A stretch of 35,822 bases of DNA. Origin: a virus. The DNA lies in IMG/VR virus record IMGVR_UViG_3300009285_002889, positions 1-35,822 of that record; one strand, given 5' to 3'. Shown piece by piece: positions 24,238 to 32,872 of the stretch. How positions within the stretch are numbered: position 1 is the first letter of the stretch; each line of letters opens with the position of its first letter. The notes beneath the pieces are model-generated. The model had not been told where the DNA came from and did no database searches. It was given only the letters and a program-made list of their open reading frames with translations. The translations under genes and the position numbers were made by a program.

Positions 24238-25345
24238 TTAATAATTTCTCAGCCGAATGTTTCCATTGCCAGTTATTTATAATTTCCTGCCGACCACGTA
24301 TCCCTTTTCGTTTGCATTCTTCCGGATGTTCATAAGCATAACGCATTAATGTTTTTAAATGATTTAAATTCGGCTTATTCCATGATATACCTTCATATAT
24401 CCAATCGTATTCGACTTCGATAGGTGTCGAATCTATCAACCATCCGTTTTGTTCATTAATAAATTCTGATTGGCCATTGAATTTAGTCGTTATAATAGGC
24501 AAACCACATGATAACGCCTGCGCACAACCTAAACCAAAGGCTTCACCCATTGTCGGACTAATAAAACAATCCCCATTATAAATCAGTGGTAAATCTTTAT
24601 ATAAGATATTATTTGTACTTATATACAACGGTGGACGTTCATTAGGCAGGTTTAATTTTCGTAACTCTGTATGTAAATCCCAACCGGGATGTAAATATGC
24701 TGGATTTATTTTAATGTTAAGTGCAACTTTTTCGTTTGACTTAAATTCTTCACAGTACGCTTTAATTAAGAATTGAACACCCCCCCTGTCATTCATACCG
24801 TGAGCCCAGCCTTTATCTGCTATAAATACAAAACTCTCATTTTGTTTTTCCTGTGGGAGAAATGCATCTATATTAACTCCATGCGGAATTATTATAATTT
24901 TTTTCGATATAAATTCAAAGAAAAGAGGAGGTTTAAACTGTTTACAAGTACTTAATATTGCATCTCTAACATGTTTACTTGGGACAAGAATATTTCTTAT
25001 GTCAAATTTATCCATATCACCTGTTTTAACCATACAATCTATAAAAAATAATGGAACCATATCACCTTCCCATACACAAAAACCATAAAACGCTTTTTGT
25101 GTTCTATGTGAATATAAATCCCAGAACTGAGGCATAGTAATGCATATTGTAATCCCATCATTAAACCATGAAGTACTAATTGCTTTTAATTCATTATCAT
25201 TTATAGCCAATTCCCAACCAAGTGATAAATGTGTTACTAAATGTATATGGGGATTTATCTTATAAAGTGCATTAAATAAACCTCGTGCATGGTTTTGATA
25301 TCCCGAACTTCCTAAAATATCCCCTATAAAATTAATTGGTATCAT
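24212..25345 (-). CDS. GT4-type glycosyltransferase
   Basis: This 377-residue GT-B enzyme resembles retaining GT4 transferases: a Gly-rich N-terminal loop (GDILGSSGYQNHARG), the linker IIPHGVNIDAF near residue 153, and the donor-binding stretch PTMGEAFGLGCAQALSCGLP near 265-283. The usual E-x7-E motif reads E268-x7-Q276, so the second glutamate is replaced. It is the last gene of the island and overlaps the E1-like gene by 14 bases. The sugar and acceptor are unknown. Confidence 0.8.
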   Translation of the reverse strand: MIPINFIGDILGSSGYQNHARGLFNALYKINPHIHLVTHLSLGWELAINDNELKAISTSWFNDGITICITMPQFWDLYSHRTQKAFYGFCVWEGDMVPLFFIDCMVKTGDMDKFDIRNILVPSKHVRDAILSTCKQFKPPLFFEFISKKIIIIPHGVNIDAFLPQEKQNESFVFIADKGWAHGMNDRGGVQFLIKAYCEEFKSNEKVALNIKINPAYLHPGWDLHTELRKLNLPNERPPLYISTNNILYKDLPLIYNGDCFISPTMGEAFGLGCAQALSCGLPIITTKFNGQSEFINEQNGWLIDSTPIEVEYDWIYEGISWNKPNLNHLKTLMRYAYEHPEECKRKGIRGRQEIINNWQWKHSAEKLLNAIQNDKT

Positions 25346-26003
25346 TCTTTATTTTACTTTTTATGAAATTATAATCATTAAAATCACAGGATATAATCTC
25401 TGAATATGGCTCGTTATTTAAAACTTTTTTAAATTGTTCAATCATTACAGCCGATACAGCATAAACATTTTGTATTATCCCTTTTTCTGAACATGCACCT
25501 ATATGTCCTTCACCTAACATGCTTTTTATATATTGTTTTACAAGTTTTATATTTCCCATGTTAATAGTATAAACTGAAAAAATCAAAGCATGCATTCTTC
25601 CATCTATGATTAATTTTGGATTTCCCGTTTTTTCATAACTTGATAATGCTGCATACATTATATGCCTTCTCGATTTTAAAGAATCAACACAAATAAATAA
25701 GACCTCAACATTCATTTCTGTCCGGGGATTAACTTTAGAATGTAAAATATTAATATTATTTGAAAATAAAAAATGCTGAATTGCATTAGTTTTATTATAA
25801 TCAATATGTTCTTGAAGATATAGTTGTGTATGGATATTGTGTTTTTCAATCTTATCAAAATCCGCAAGAACAAAATTATTAAAACCTATTTTATTTAAAC
25901 CAAAGGTAACAAAACTGCCAATACTACCTAAACCAACAATACCTATCTTTAAATAATTAAATAATTTAACATCCAAAATCCCGGTTTGATTGCGAAAATC
26001 CAT
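25332..26003 (-). CDS. ThiF/E1-type adenylating enzyme
   Basis: Residues 18-115 form a Rossmann domain with G24-x-G-x-x-G29, acidic ADFD (Asp48, Asp50), N56-x3-Q60, K71 and C-V-D107, the ATP/Mg signature of E1 and ThiF/MoeB proteins that adenylate the C-terminal glycine of a ubiquitin-like partner. The arginine normal in NxxRQ is Thr59. The MoeB-type zinc cysteines are absent. Cys171 (GACSEKG) is the main thiol candidate, although it aligns with a structural position in ThiF. At 223 residues it is minimal. Its ATG overlaps the JAB stop (TAATG). Confidence 0.85.
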   Translation of the reverse strand: MDFRNQTGILDVKLFNYLKIGIVGLGSIGSFVTFGLNKIGFNNFVLADFDKIEKHNIHTQLYLQEHIDYNKTNAIQHFLFSNNINILHSKVNPRTEMNVEVLFICVDSLKSRRHIMYAALSSYEKTGNPKLIIDGRMHALIFSVYTINMGNIKLVKQYIKSMLGEGHIGACSEKGIIQNVYAVSAVMIEQFKKVLNNEPYSEIISCDFNDYNFIKSKIKNDTN

Positions 26004-26419
26004 TATTTTACAAAATTATTTAAATCAATTTCAAAAGATTTTTTTATTTCAAATTGTCTCTTTTCATTTAATATTGTATATATATACAATAACTTCCTGT
26101 TTTGCTGCAATATTAAGGAATAACATTCCCCCCAAAAATTAGTTAGATCTATCATAGTGTTTTTATCCATTGAACTATATCCATTTATAGGATGTTTATG
26201 AAACCAACCTTTAATAAACCCAAATTTAGTTTCATGTTTTAATAATTTATTTATCCCTAATAAAACATATCCAAAATCACTAAATTTTACATCAATAATC
26301 AAATCAGATATAATATTATTTTCTATTATTAAATATCCCCCAAATTCTTTATTTTCAAAATCAGATTCATTTTCCAGTATTTTTTTTATAACATCTATTT
26401 TAATTAGCAATCTTTCCAT
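26003..26419 (-). CDS. JAB/JAMM metalloprotease
   Basis: This 138-residue protein carries the zinc-protease motif: Glu25 (KEFGGYL), then GWF-H74-K-H76-P, Ser82 and Asp85, near the E...HxH...SxxD consensus, with a 5-residue rather than the common 7-residue gap between His76 and Ser82. JAB enzymes remove or trim ubiquitin-like proteins at Gly-Gly. It overlaps the ubiquitin-like gene by 16 bases and the E1-like gene by one, so all three are tightly coupled. It probably cuts the fusion protein after Gly70 and may also reverse conjugation. Confidence 0.85.
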   Translation of the reverse strand: MERLLIKIDVIKKILENESDFENKEFGGYLIIENNIISDLIIDVKFSDFGYVLLGINKLLKHETKFGFIKGWFHKHPINGYSSMDKNTMIDLTNFWGECYSLILQQNRKLLYIYTILNEKRQFEIKKSFEIDLNNFVK

Positions 26420-27141
26420 TTTCTATACCCATTAGAATCGTCTTTTGATTGTAAAACTGCACAAACTAATTCAAGACATCCAAGAAAATTTTTCGATAAA
26501 AAAAAAGCATTATATCCTTCAAGATTTGCACCCATACAAAGATAATGCGGAGATTTGAATGCGATAAATGGATTATCCCATTCGTCTTTTAATATATTAA
26601 TTCGTCTTGCAATAGGGTTTTTATCTAACCGAATATAATATTTCCCTTTATCCCCTAAATTTACCTTAAATTCTCTTTTTTCAAAATCAATTATTTGTTT
26701 AACAATAGATAATGAAGCAATTAAATGTTTTTGATCGTTTAATGAATTTAAAGGTATATTAACTTTAAATAACCCCCCATTATCTACTAATGAAACAAAT
26801 CGCAAGTCCTCTGAACATACTAAATCTTTTTTTATGTTATTATTTCCAATTCTATTTCGAGGTGTGTAACTATTAATAACATCCGGTAGTATATCAGTTT
26901 CACTACTAATACTACCAATTGAATTAAAACTACCACCCTGTATTCGTGGAATAACTGTAACATTAGTTTTTACAACATGTGTATCTTCCAGTTTATTTCC
27001 ATCAGGATCTACAACATTTAACTCTAAATTAGACAAACCTAATAAATTTTTTAAATCATTTATTGTTTGCCCTTTTTCAAGAGTTACTTCTTCTCTTTGT
27101 TTTCCCATTTGATTTACCTGAATCTTTATTTTATCTGCCAT
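26404..27141 (-). CDS. Ubiquitin-like domain fused to probable E2-like domain
   Basis: Residues 3-70 form a beta-grasp, ubiquitin-like unit: strand KIKIQVNQ, strand EEVTLEKG, helix TINDLKNLLG, strand LELNVVDPDGNKL and final strand VTVIPRIQGG, with Gly69-Gly70 exactly at the domain end. After a polar linker, residues about 108-245 contain strands, then NPFIAFKSPHYLCMG (190-204) and two helices. This resembles E2 folds, with Cys202 as the candidate active cysteine. I chose the ATG at 27141, after GAGGTGG. The ubiquitin-like part is firm; the E2-like part is inference. Confidence 0.7.
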   Translation of the reverse strand: MADKIKIQVNQMGKQREEVTLEKGQTINDLKNLLGLSNLELNVVDPDGNKLEDTHVVKTNVTVIPRIQGGSFNSIGSISSETDILPDVINSYTPRNRIGNNNIKKDLVCSEDLRFVSLVDNGGLFKVNIPLNSLNDQKHLIASLSIVKQIIDFEKREFKVNLGDKGKYYIRLDKNPIARRINILKDEWDNPFIAFKSPHYLCMGANLEGYNAFFLSKNFLGCLELVCAVLQSKDDSNGYRKWKDC

Positions 27142-27159
27142 ATATTCCCACCTCATTAT

Positions 27160-28077
27160 TCATAATTCATTGCAATATATTAAATTTGTATTTTTATACA
27201 AACTCCTAAGTTTATCCTGTTCGGTTTCTTTTATGCCTAAACGTTCATGGTAGTCTTCAATAAAATCTCCGTGTTTTTGATACATTCGTTTTGTCCACCG
27301 GTTTAATAATATCTGGTTTTGTTTGTTTAACTCGTCTTTATTTGTACGCCTATCCCCACCAGAAGGCGTACATAAATGCCATGCTACTGCACCAGTATCC
27401 ACGCCTAATTTATATCCTTTTAATATGGCATGAAATGAAAAGAACTGCTCCTCACGAAACCCGGAAGGTGTTAAGGTCTCTTCATATTTTACAGTCTCAT
27501 GAACTTCTCTTTTTATTAATGCACAGCTCCGAAAATGGTCTGTCGGCAGAATGTCTGAACCAATATAAGTCTGTCCACAATCATCACAATTAATTAAAAA
27601 TGTCCCGTCTGCATTTAATACAACACGATTTATTATAGGCAATATGAATTTCATGTCACGCGGGGTTTCAGGATTTAATATTGGGGGAGTAACCCCAGAC
27701 ATCAAATCATATCCCCGTATAATTCCCTTATATAAAAAAGCCAAATAATTAGGATTGAGAATCACGTCATCATCCAGTCTGCAAAATAAGTCTCCAGTCC
27801 CGTTTTTAAGAACATAATCCACCAACATTTGTCTGTCCATTGCAACACCCCGGCTTTTATCTGCATGAATTATTTCTAAATTATGCTGTTCAAATTTCAT
27901 GCGCTGAATTAAACACTGCAAAAAATAATACGTTTCTGGCGGAGTTCCCGAACAACAATCTAAGATATATACATCAAAATCCTGATATGTCTGAGTACGT
28001 AAAGATTGCAGTAATAATCCCAATTCTGTCGGGCGATCTTTATAATTAATCAAAATATCAATTTTCATTTTTACCAT
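27160..28077 (-). CDS. GT2-type glycosyltransferase
   Basis: This 305-residue GT-A enzyme starts IDILINYKDRPTELG, with a DDD metal/nucleotide motif at 102-104 (CRLDDDVILN) and a C-terminal catalytic-base region (SGFREEQFFSFHAILKG, VAWHL). No membrane segments, so it is a soluble transferase. An ATG at 28068 is a possible alternative start. It follows the sugar dehydrogenase by a short overlap and precedes the ubiquitin-like gene. Donor and acceptor are unknown. Confidence 0.82.
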   Translation of the reverse strand: MVKMKIDILINYKDRPTELGLLLQSLRTQTYQDFDVYILDCCSGTPPETYYFLQCLIQRMKFEQHNLEIIHADKSRGVAMDRQMLVDYVLKNGTGDLFCRLDDDVILNPNYLAFLYKGIIRGYDLMSGVTPPILNPETPRDMKFILPIINRVVLNADGTFLINCDDCGQTYIGSDILPTDHFRSCALIKREVHETVKYEETLTPSGFREEQFFSFHAILKGYKLGVDTGAVAWHLCTPSGGDRRTNKDELNKQNQILLNRWTKRMYQKHGDFIEDYHERLGIKETEQDKLRSLYKNTNLIYCNEL

Positions 28078-29183
28078 ACATTTATAACAGTTATATCCTC
28101 AGGAAATAATTGATCCATTGGCATCATTATAACTACCAATTTTGCATCTTTTAATTCGTCAGAATATACAAAATATCCCATTGATTCGAGTTGTTCTTTT
28201 AACCGTATTGCCGGACTTTCAAAGGTATAAATTGTATGAGGAGAATATGATTTACCAAAGATTGCCACTTTATTTTTTAAAATGTTTTCCGGTTCTAAAT
28301 GTAATAACACCTTTTGTAAAATGCTCTGATAAACCGCTTCATTAATCTCATCTGTAAGCTTACAATAGTTTAAAACCCCATACGAATCCAAAACCAAACT
28401 AAATGCTTTATTATCTCTTGGGAAACACGGCCCGGCATACGGTGCCCCGGGCTTAAAATACCGGTTATTAATACGTGAATCTATACCGATAATATCTGCA
28501 ATTTGTTTTGCATCTGTATTATTTATTTTTTCACATAACAAATTAAGCATATTCGCAAAGCTTATCTTCATTGTAATATACGAATTAAGTGCAATCTTGG
28601 AAATTTCTGCATTTGCCCAGTTTGTACGTTTTATCTGTGCATTATTTTGCAATACCCGACAATATATAGTTTCAAGCAAATCCCCGGCAGATTTATCTTC
28701 TTCTCCTATCAGAACAAAATCAGGATTTTCTATGCCATAGATCACATTTCCAAGAGCAATAAATTCTGGATTATAACATAAAGAAATATTATCAGGCAGT
28801 TCACCTTTTAATTCCGGATAACTCCCCGGCATTACTGTACTATTAACAACAAATACTTTACAGTGTTTCATATAATAATATGCTGACCTTATAGCATCTA
28901 TAATATACTCATTCGAGAACATACCCGAATCCAGACTCGGTGTCGGCACAACACAAAATATAATTTCACAGTCCTGTAAATTGGAAAAAGAAGAACTAAT
29001 CATTAACTGGTTATCACCTTCCAAAAGTTCCTTTAAATACGGTTCAAGATAAGATATATTATAATTTAAAAGAGATTTTATTAATTTCTTATCTATGTCT
29101 ATTCCCTTGACGTTATAATGTTTAGATAAAACTGCAGCCAGACATAATCCTAATTTTCCCAAACCTATAACTCCAATTTCCAT
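28071..29183 (-). CDS. UDP-glucose/GDP-mannose 6-dehydrogenase
   Basis: This 370-residue enzyme oxidises the C6 of a nucleotide sugar to a uronic acid with NAD. It has the N-terminal GxGxxG (IGVIGLGKLGLCLA), E-ISKIALNSY (Lys196, Asn200) and catalytic Cys253 in GAPYAGPCFPRDNKAF, followed by a short C-terminal Rossmann half. UDP-glucose and GDP-mannose enzymes cannot be separated here by eye; the neighbouring GDP-mannose epimerase favours GDP-mannose. It lies 2 bases after the GT2 gene upstream. Confidence 0.85.
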   Translation of the reverse strand: MEIGVIGLGKLGLCLAAVLSKHYNVKGIDIDKKLIKSLLNYNISYLEPYLKELLEGDNQLMISSSFSNLQDCEIIFCVVPTPSLDSGMFSNEYIIDAIRSAYYYMKHCKVFVVNSTVMPGSYPELKGELPDNISLCYNPEFIALGNVIYGIENPDFVLIGEEDKSAGDLLETIYCRVLQNNAQIKRTNWANAEISKIALNSYITMKISFANMLNLLCEKINNTDAKQIADIIGIDSRINNRYFKPGAPYAGPCFPRDNKAFSLVLDSYGVLNYCKLTDEINEAVYQSILQKVLLHLEPENILKNKVAIFGKSYSPHTIYTFESPAIRLKEQLESMGYFVYSDELKDAKLVVIMMPMDQLFPEDITVINVW

Positions 29184-29185
29184 TT

Positions 29186-29884
29186 TTAGTCTTTTATAAA
29201 CCCGAATTTTTTCCTGAAATATAACGCATTTTTTTGTTTTATATCCTCCAAATCATTTTGGTGTTCAGTCAATCTATGGTGATCTACCCAGAATGGTGCA
29301 GCAAAAATATGTAATTTTGCCTGAATTACACGGTAAGTAAAATCAATATCGTCTCCGGGACCGGGAGAATATGCTTCATCAAATTTACCTATTTTATTAA
29401 TGGTTTCCCGTGGAATAAACATACTCCATGTTCCGCACCACGGAAAACCTTTTAGATATTCTTCACCTGCAATTCCACCAGCGCCAAACGTTGTAACTAA
29501 ACCACAATTATCATTTTCTGCTGTTCTTTTCAATAAATAAATCCAGTCGTAATTATATAACTTAAAATGAATCACGTCATCCTGTGTAAGATATACATCC
29601 ATATCCCCGGCTTTATCTATTCCAAAATTAATTGCCATAGTTATACCCTTTTTTGGAATATGGTATGTCTGGATTATATCCGGATACCGTTGTACATAAC
29701 CATCACAAACCAAATCCGTTCCATCAGTAGATTCAGATTCTATCAAAAAAAGCTTAATAGGATAACTTATACTTTCAAGAATGCTATCTATCGCATACCT
29801 AAGATGCCTTCCACTATTATAACAAGGCAAAATAATCGCTATTGGCTTTATTTTGTCTTCTGTACTATCTGTTGTTCGACCCAT
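29186..29884 (-). CDS. GT2-type glycosyltransferase
   Basis: This 232-residue GT-A enzyme has IIPLC-like start AIILPCYNSGRHL, a Q-D102-D103 motif (YLTQDDVIH), PGPGDDIDFTYRV as the likely base region and VDHHRLTE near the end. The first 12 residues overlap the epimerase gene in another frame, so the true start may be slightly later. Within the island it probably adds one sugar of a surface glycan. Confidence 0.8.
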   Translation of the reverse strand: MGRTTDSTEDKIKPIAIILPCYNSGRHLRYAIDSILESISYPIKLFLIESESTDGTDLVCDGYVQRYPDIIQTYHIPKKGITMAINFGIDKAGDMDVYLTQDDVIHFKLYNYDWIYLLKRTAENDNCGLVTTFGAGGIAGEEYLKGFPWCGTWSMFIPRETINKIGKFDEAYSPGPGDDIDFTYRVIQAKLHIFAAPFWVDHHRLTEHQNDLEDIKQKNALYFRKKFGFIKD

Positions 29885-30825
29885 TTATATGTTGATTTTA
29901 ACCCTTTTTCTAATGTGATTTTTGGTTCCCAGTTATATAATCCTCTAAATAATGAATTATCTGAATTTCTTGATAGTACACCAATCGGGCCCGCAATATA
30001 ATTATAATCCGGGCTTATTTTAGCAATACTACAAATTAAATCCGCTAACTGTCTTATACTAACCATTTCATCCCGGCCTAAATTAACCGGCCAGCTATAA
30101 AAACCCCTCATTATTAATTCCAGTCCCGTTACACAGTCATCAATATAGCAATAACTTCGGGTTTGTGTACCGTCACCCCATATCGAAATAAACGGTTCAT
30201 TATGTAATTTGGCAGCTGCAACTTTCCGGCATAATGCTGCAGGAGACTTTTCTTTCCCGCCGTCATACGTTCCTTCCGGGCCGTATATATTATGAAACCG
30301 CACAATCCTGCAATCAAGACCGGATTCCAATAATAACTCTTCTGAAAACAACTTTTCAGAACCATACGAATCCTGCGGCTGCGCCGGATATGCATCAGAC
30401 TCCATTAATGGAGAAATGTTATCTTTTCCCTGTTTATATTCCGGATAGATACATGCTGATGATGAAAATAAGAATTTCTTAACATTGCATTTACGCGCGG
30501 CTTCGATCATATTCAGATTAATTAAACTATTATTCCTGCGGATGGAATACTGATTTCCAGTTGGCGAAATATAACCTATCCCACCCATATCTGCCGCTAA
30601 ATGATAAACCTCATCAAGTGGTTGGCCTTTTACTGCATTACAAACCATTAATGCATCTAAAGAACGCCGTAAATCTACCAGACGAAACTCATTCAGGTTA
30701 GTACCATATTCCAATGGTTTTATATCTACGCCTTTCACATAATGTCCCTGTGCAGATAAATGATTAGCTAAATGATGCCCGATAAACCCGGATACTCCCG
30801 TTATAAGGATATTTTTCTTATCCAT
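29848..30825 (-). CDS. GDP-mannose 3,5-epimerase-like enzyme
   Basis: This short-chain dehydrogenase family enzyme (325 residues) has the NAD motif GVSGFIG and hallmarks of GDP-mannose 3,5-epimerases: HLAADMGGIGYIS, SSSACIYPE with the catalytic Cys, Tyr-x3-Lys in SYGSEK, RFHNIYGPEGT, EKSPAALCRK and WGDGTQTRS. The closest known activity converts GDP-mannose to GDP-L-galactose/gulose. GAGG before the ATG at 30825 decides the start over a TTG at 30840. It overlaps the FkbM gene by 8 bases. Confidence 0.85.
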   Translation of the reverse strand: MDKKNILITGVSGFIGHHLANHLSAQGHYVKGVDIKPLEYGTNLNEFRLVDLRRSLDALMVCNAVKGQPLDEVYHLAADMGGIGYISPTGNQYSIRRNNSLINLNMIEAARKCNVKKFLFSSSACIYPEYKQGKDNISPLMESDAYPAQPQDSYGSEKLFSEELLLESGLDCRIVRFHNIYGPEGTYDGGKEKSPAALCRKVAAAKLHNEPFISIWGDGTQTRSYCYIDDCVTGLELIMRGFYSWPVNLGRDEMVSIRQLADLICSIAKISPDYNYIAGPIGVLSRNSDNSLFRGLYNWEPKITLEKGLKSTYKWVEQQIVQKTK

Positions 30826-31372
30826 TCTTTGGCCTCGCAATAAGATTCAGGTTATCTATTATTTCAATCGAATAGCCCCAGTCTTCCAATATCTGTTTTA
30901 CATTAGGAGTATGATTATATTCAATTATAATAATGGGTTTATGTTCTATTATTGTTTCTTTTGCACCAAGCAAAACTTTATCAGAAGTCGTTTCAGCATC
31001 TATTTTAATTATTTTTATATTCAGAATTCCTTTAAAAAACTCATCAATGGTTGTCGTAGTTCTATCTGATTGTTCTACAATTTCGATATCGTCCATTCCT
31101 CTAATAGTTTCATGTTCTTTTATTTTATAAGGCAATGATTTATCGTATAACGCACGATGGATGGGAATAACACAAATAATCCCGTCAGATATAATTCTAT
31201 TATAAAGTATACTATAATTCCTGTCTGAAGGCTCAAATGCAAAACAAAACCCATCAAGAAACAATTCAACTGTATCCCCAATACATGCACCTACGTCTAT
31301 ATAAATATCTGGATCTTTTAACTTCTGTAATTCCCTACCTAATATTTCATAAGTTTTATCCTCTTCACCCAT
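30818..31372 (-). CDS. FkbM-type methyltransferase
   Basis: This 184-residue SAM-dependent methyltransferase has motif I IDVGACIGDTVELF, FEPSDRNYSIL and the family-typical TTTTIDEFF, IKIIKIDAET and KPIIIIEYNH. FkbM enzymes usually O-methylate sugars. GGTGA 5 bases before the ATG at 31372 favours that start over a GTG three codons earlier. It overlaps both neighbours, fitting sugar methylation within the same pathway. Confidence 0.85.
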   Translation of the reverse strand: MGEEDKTYEILGRELQKLKDPDIYIDVGACIGDTVELFLDGFCFAFEPSDRNYSILYNRIISDGIICVIPIHRALYDKSLPYKIKEHETIRGMDDIEIVEQSDRTTTTIDEFFKGILNIKIIKIDAETTSDKVLLGAKETIIEHKPIIIIEYNHTPNVKQILEDWGYSIEIIDNLNLIARPKNG

Positions 31373-32606
31373 TCTTTTCACCTATCAATAATTGATTAAC
31401 ATATAACCAGTTAGATGGTGCATCTGAAATTTTGAAACCGTATACTTCAAATATTTCAATCCATTCCGATTTAGTTTTATATAATTTATGTGATTTATCT
31501 GCCATGAGGTTAGGATCACCTATAAACGGGATAGAAAAAATAAACCTTTTCCCATATTTTAATATGTTCATTAAAGTCCTGTCTAATTGTTCTTCATCTA
31601 AATGTTCTAATATGTCTATTGCAGTAATTAAATCCCATTGCCCCCAATCTGCATTCATATCTGAAATATCTCCCTGTTCTATGTTTGGGCAAAATGCATT
31701 ATTTATTGCATATTGACTTAATTCTATTCCTTTTGTTTTATTTACAAACCATTGCCAGAAATAAAGGAATGGCCCTTTCCCGCACCCAAGATCAAGTACA
31801 CTTTCAGGCTTGAAAAAATCATGCCATTGTTTAACCATTATGGGATGTTTTAGTTCAATATTTCTATTCCTAAAATATATCTCATCTTTATTTATTAAAA
31901 ATTCATTTAATATTGACTTTGGCAATTCCATAATATCAAACTGTTTCCTGGGATAACTTCCTGTTAAATGCGCAAGATACCATTCTCTCAGATATTTAGG
32001 TGTATGCATATTACTTTTTTTTAAATGATTTTCATATCGTTTCTTAATATCCCATATAAAACTACAATATGCCAAATGCCAGATAACGGTACAATCAGTG
32101 TTACCCTTAACATTCCCCTGCAATACGGGATGTTCTACTTCCAAATACCCGGATGCCTCGCTTATCTTAAATAACCTATTCAGAACCCAATGTTTGTCAA
32201 CTGTTGTATCTTCGTGTGCCAAATCATTAATTAAATGCCGCATGTGAACTGAATATATTCCTTCTTCTTCAATCTGAATAAATGTCTTTATTTTAGATAA
32301 ATCATCAACTACTTCATCTGCATCAAGACATAACGCCCATTCCTCAGGATAGTTTTCTTTTAAATATGAAAGATAAAAATTCCTTTGTTTCCCATTCATT
32401 CCTAAATCATTTTGATTATAATTATGATAGATTAATTCAAATTTAGAACGATATTTATCGTTCCATTTATAGAACTTATTTAATGTATCCTGATCTTCCA
32501 TTCCCCAACAAAAGATAATCTTATCTGCTTCCAAAACTGATTCAAAACATATATCCAAAAACTTACTGCAATTATCACCCATTACACAAACTATTAATTT
32601 ATTCAT
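31365..32606 (-). CDS. GT2 glycosyltransferase fused to a methyltransferase
   Basis: Residues 1-230 form a GT2 domain with LDADEVV (Asp95, Asp97) and a probable acceptor region EHPVLQG. Residues about 250-413 form a class I methyltransferase with VLDLGCGKGPF (270-280), ITAIDILEHLD and a C-terminal sheet. The fusion suggests that one polypeptide adds a sugar and methylates it or a neighbour. No ribosome site is clear before its ATG. Confidence 0.85.
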   Translation of the reverse strand: MNKLIVCVMGDNCSKFLDICFESVLEADKIIFCWGMEDQDTLNKFYKWNDKYRSKFELIYHNYNQNDLGMNGKQRNFYLSYLKENYPEEWALCLDADEVVDDLSKIKTFIQIEEEGIYSVHMRHLINDLAHEDTTVDKHWVLNRLFKISEASGYLEVEHPVLQGNVKGNTDCTVIWHLAYCSFIWDIKKRYENHLKKSNMHTPKYLREWYLAHLTGSYPRKQFDIMELPKSILNEFLINKDEIYFRNRNIELKHPIMVKQWHDFFKPESVLDLGCGKGPFLYFWQWFVNKTKGIELSQYAINNAFCPNIEQGDISDMNADWGQWDLITAIDILEHLDEEQLDRTLMNILKYGKRFIFSIPFIGDPNLMADKSHKLYKTKSEWIEIFEVYGFKISDAPSNWLYVNQLLIGEKNG

Positions 32607-32632
32607 TTTTGTATTAATTTATTGATTATCGT

Positions 32633-32872
32633 TTAATTCTCTCCCTTTTTAAGACTCTCTATAATATTATTTAATATTAATTGAAATGCCTCTAATTTAT
32701 TCATACTATAATCTCCCGGATTTATTAAATAATACGCCCCTACATTTCCATACCCTTCTTTTTTACTTTCTTTAGATAATAATAAAAAAATGCCTTCTAT
32801 TTCGATATCATCTTCTACATATTTTTTTTTTATTAATTCAATATTCTCTTCAAATTGTTCTTTATTTTTCAC
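32633..32872 (-). CDS. Unknown 79-residue acidic protein
   Basis: The protein has an N-terminal helix (about 3-20), strands around IEIEGIFLLL and VGAYYLIN, and a C-terminal helix (about 60-75), suggesting a small alpha/beta domain. It starts with GTG, and GTGA overlaps the upstream stop by 4 bases. No family is recognised. It is probably co-translated with the gene at 32869. Confidence 0.5.
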   Translation of the reverse strand: MKNKEQFEENIELIKKKYVEDDIEIEGIFLLLSKESKKEGYGNVGAYYLINPGDYSMNKLEAFQLILNNIIESLKKGEN

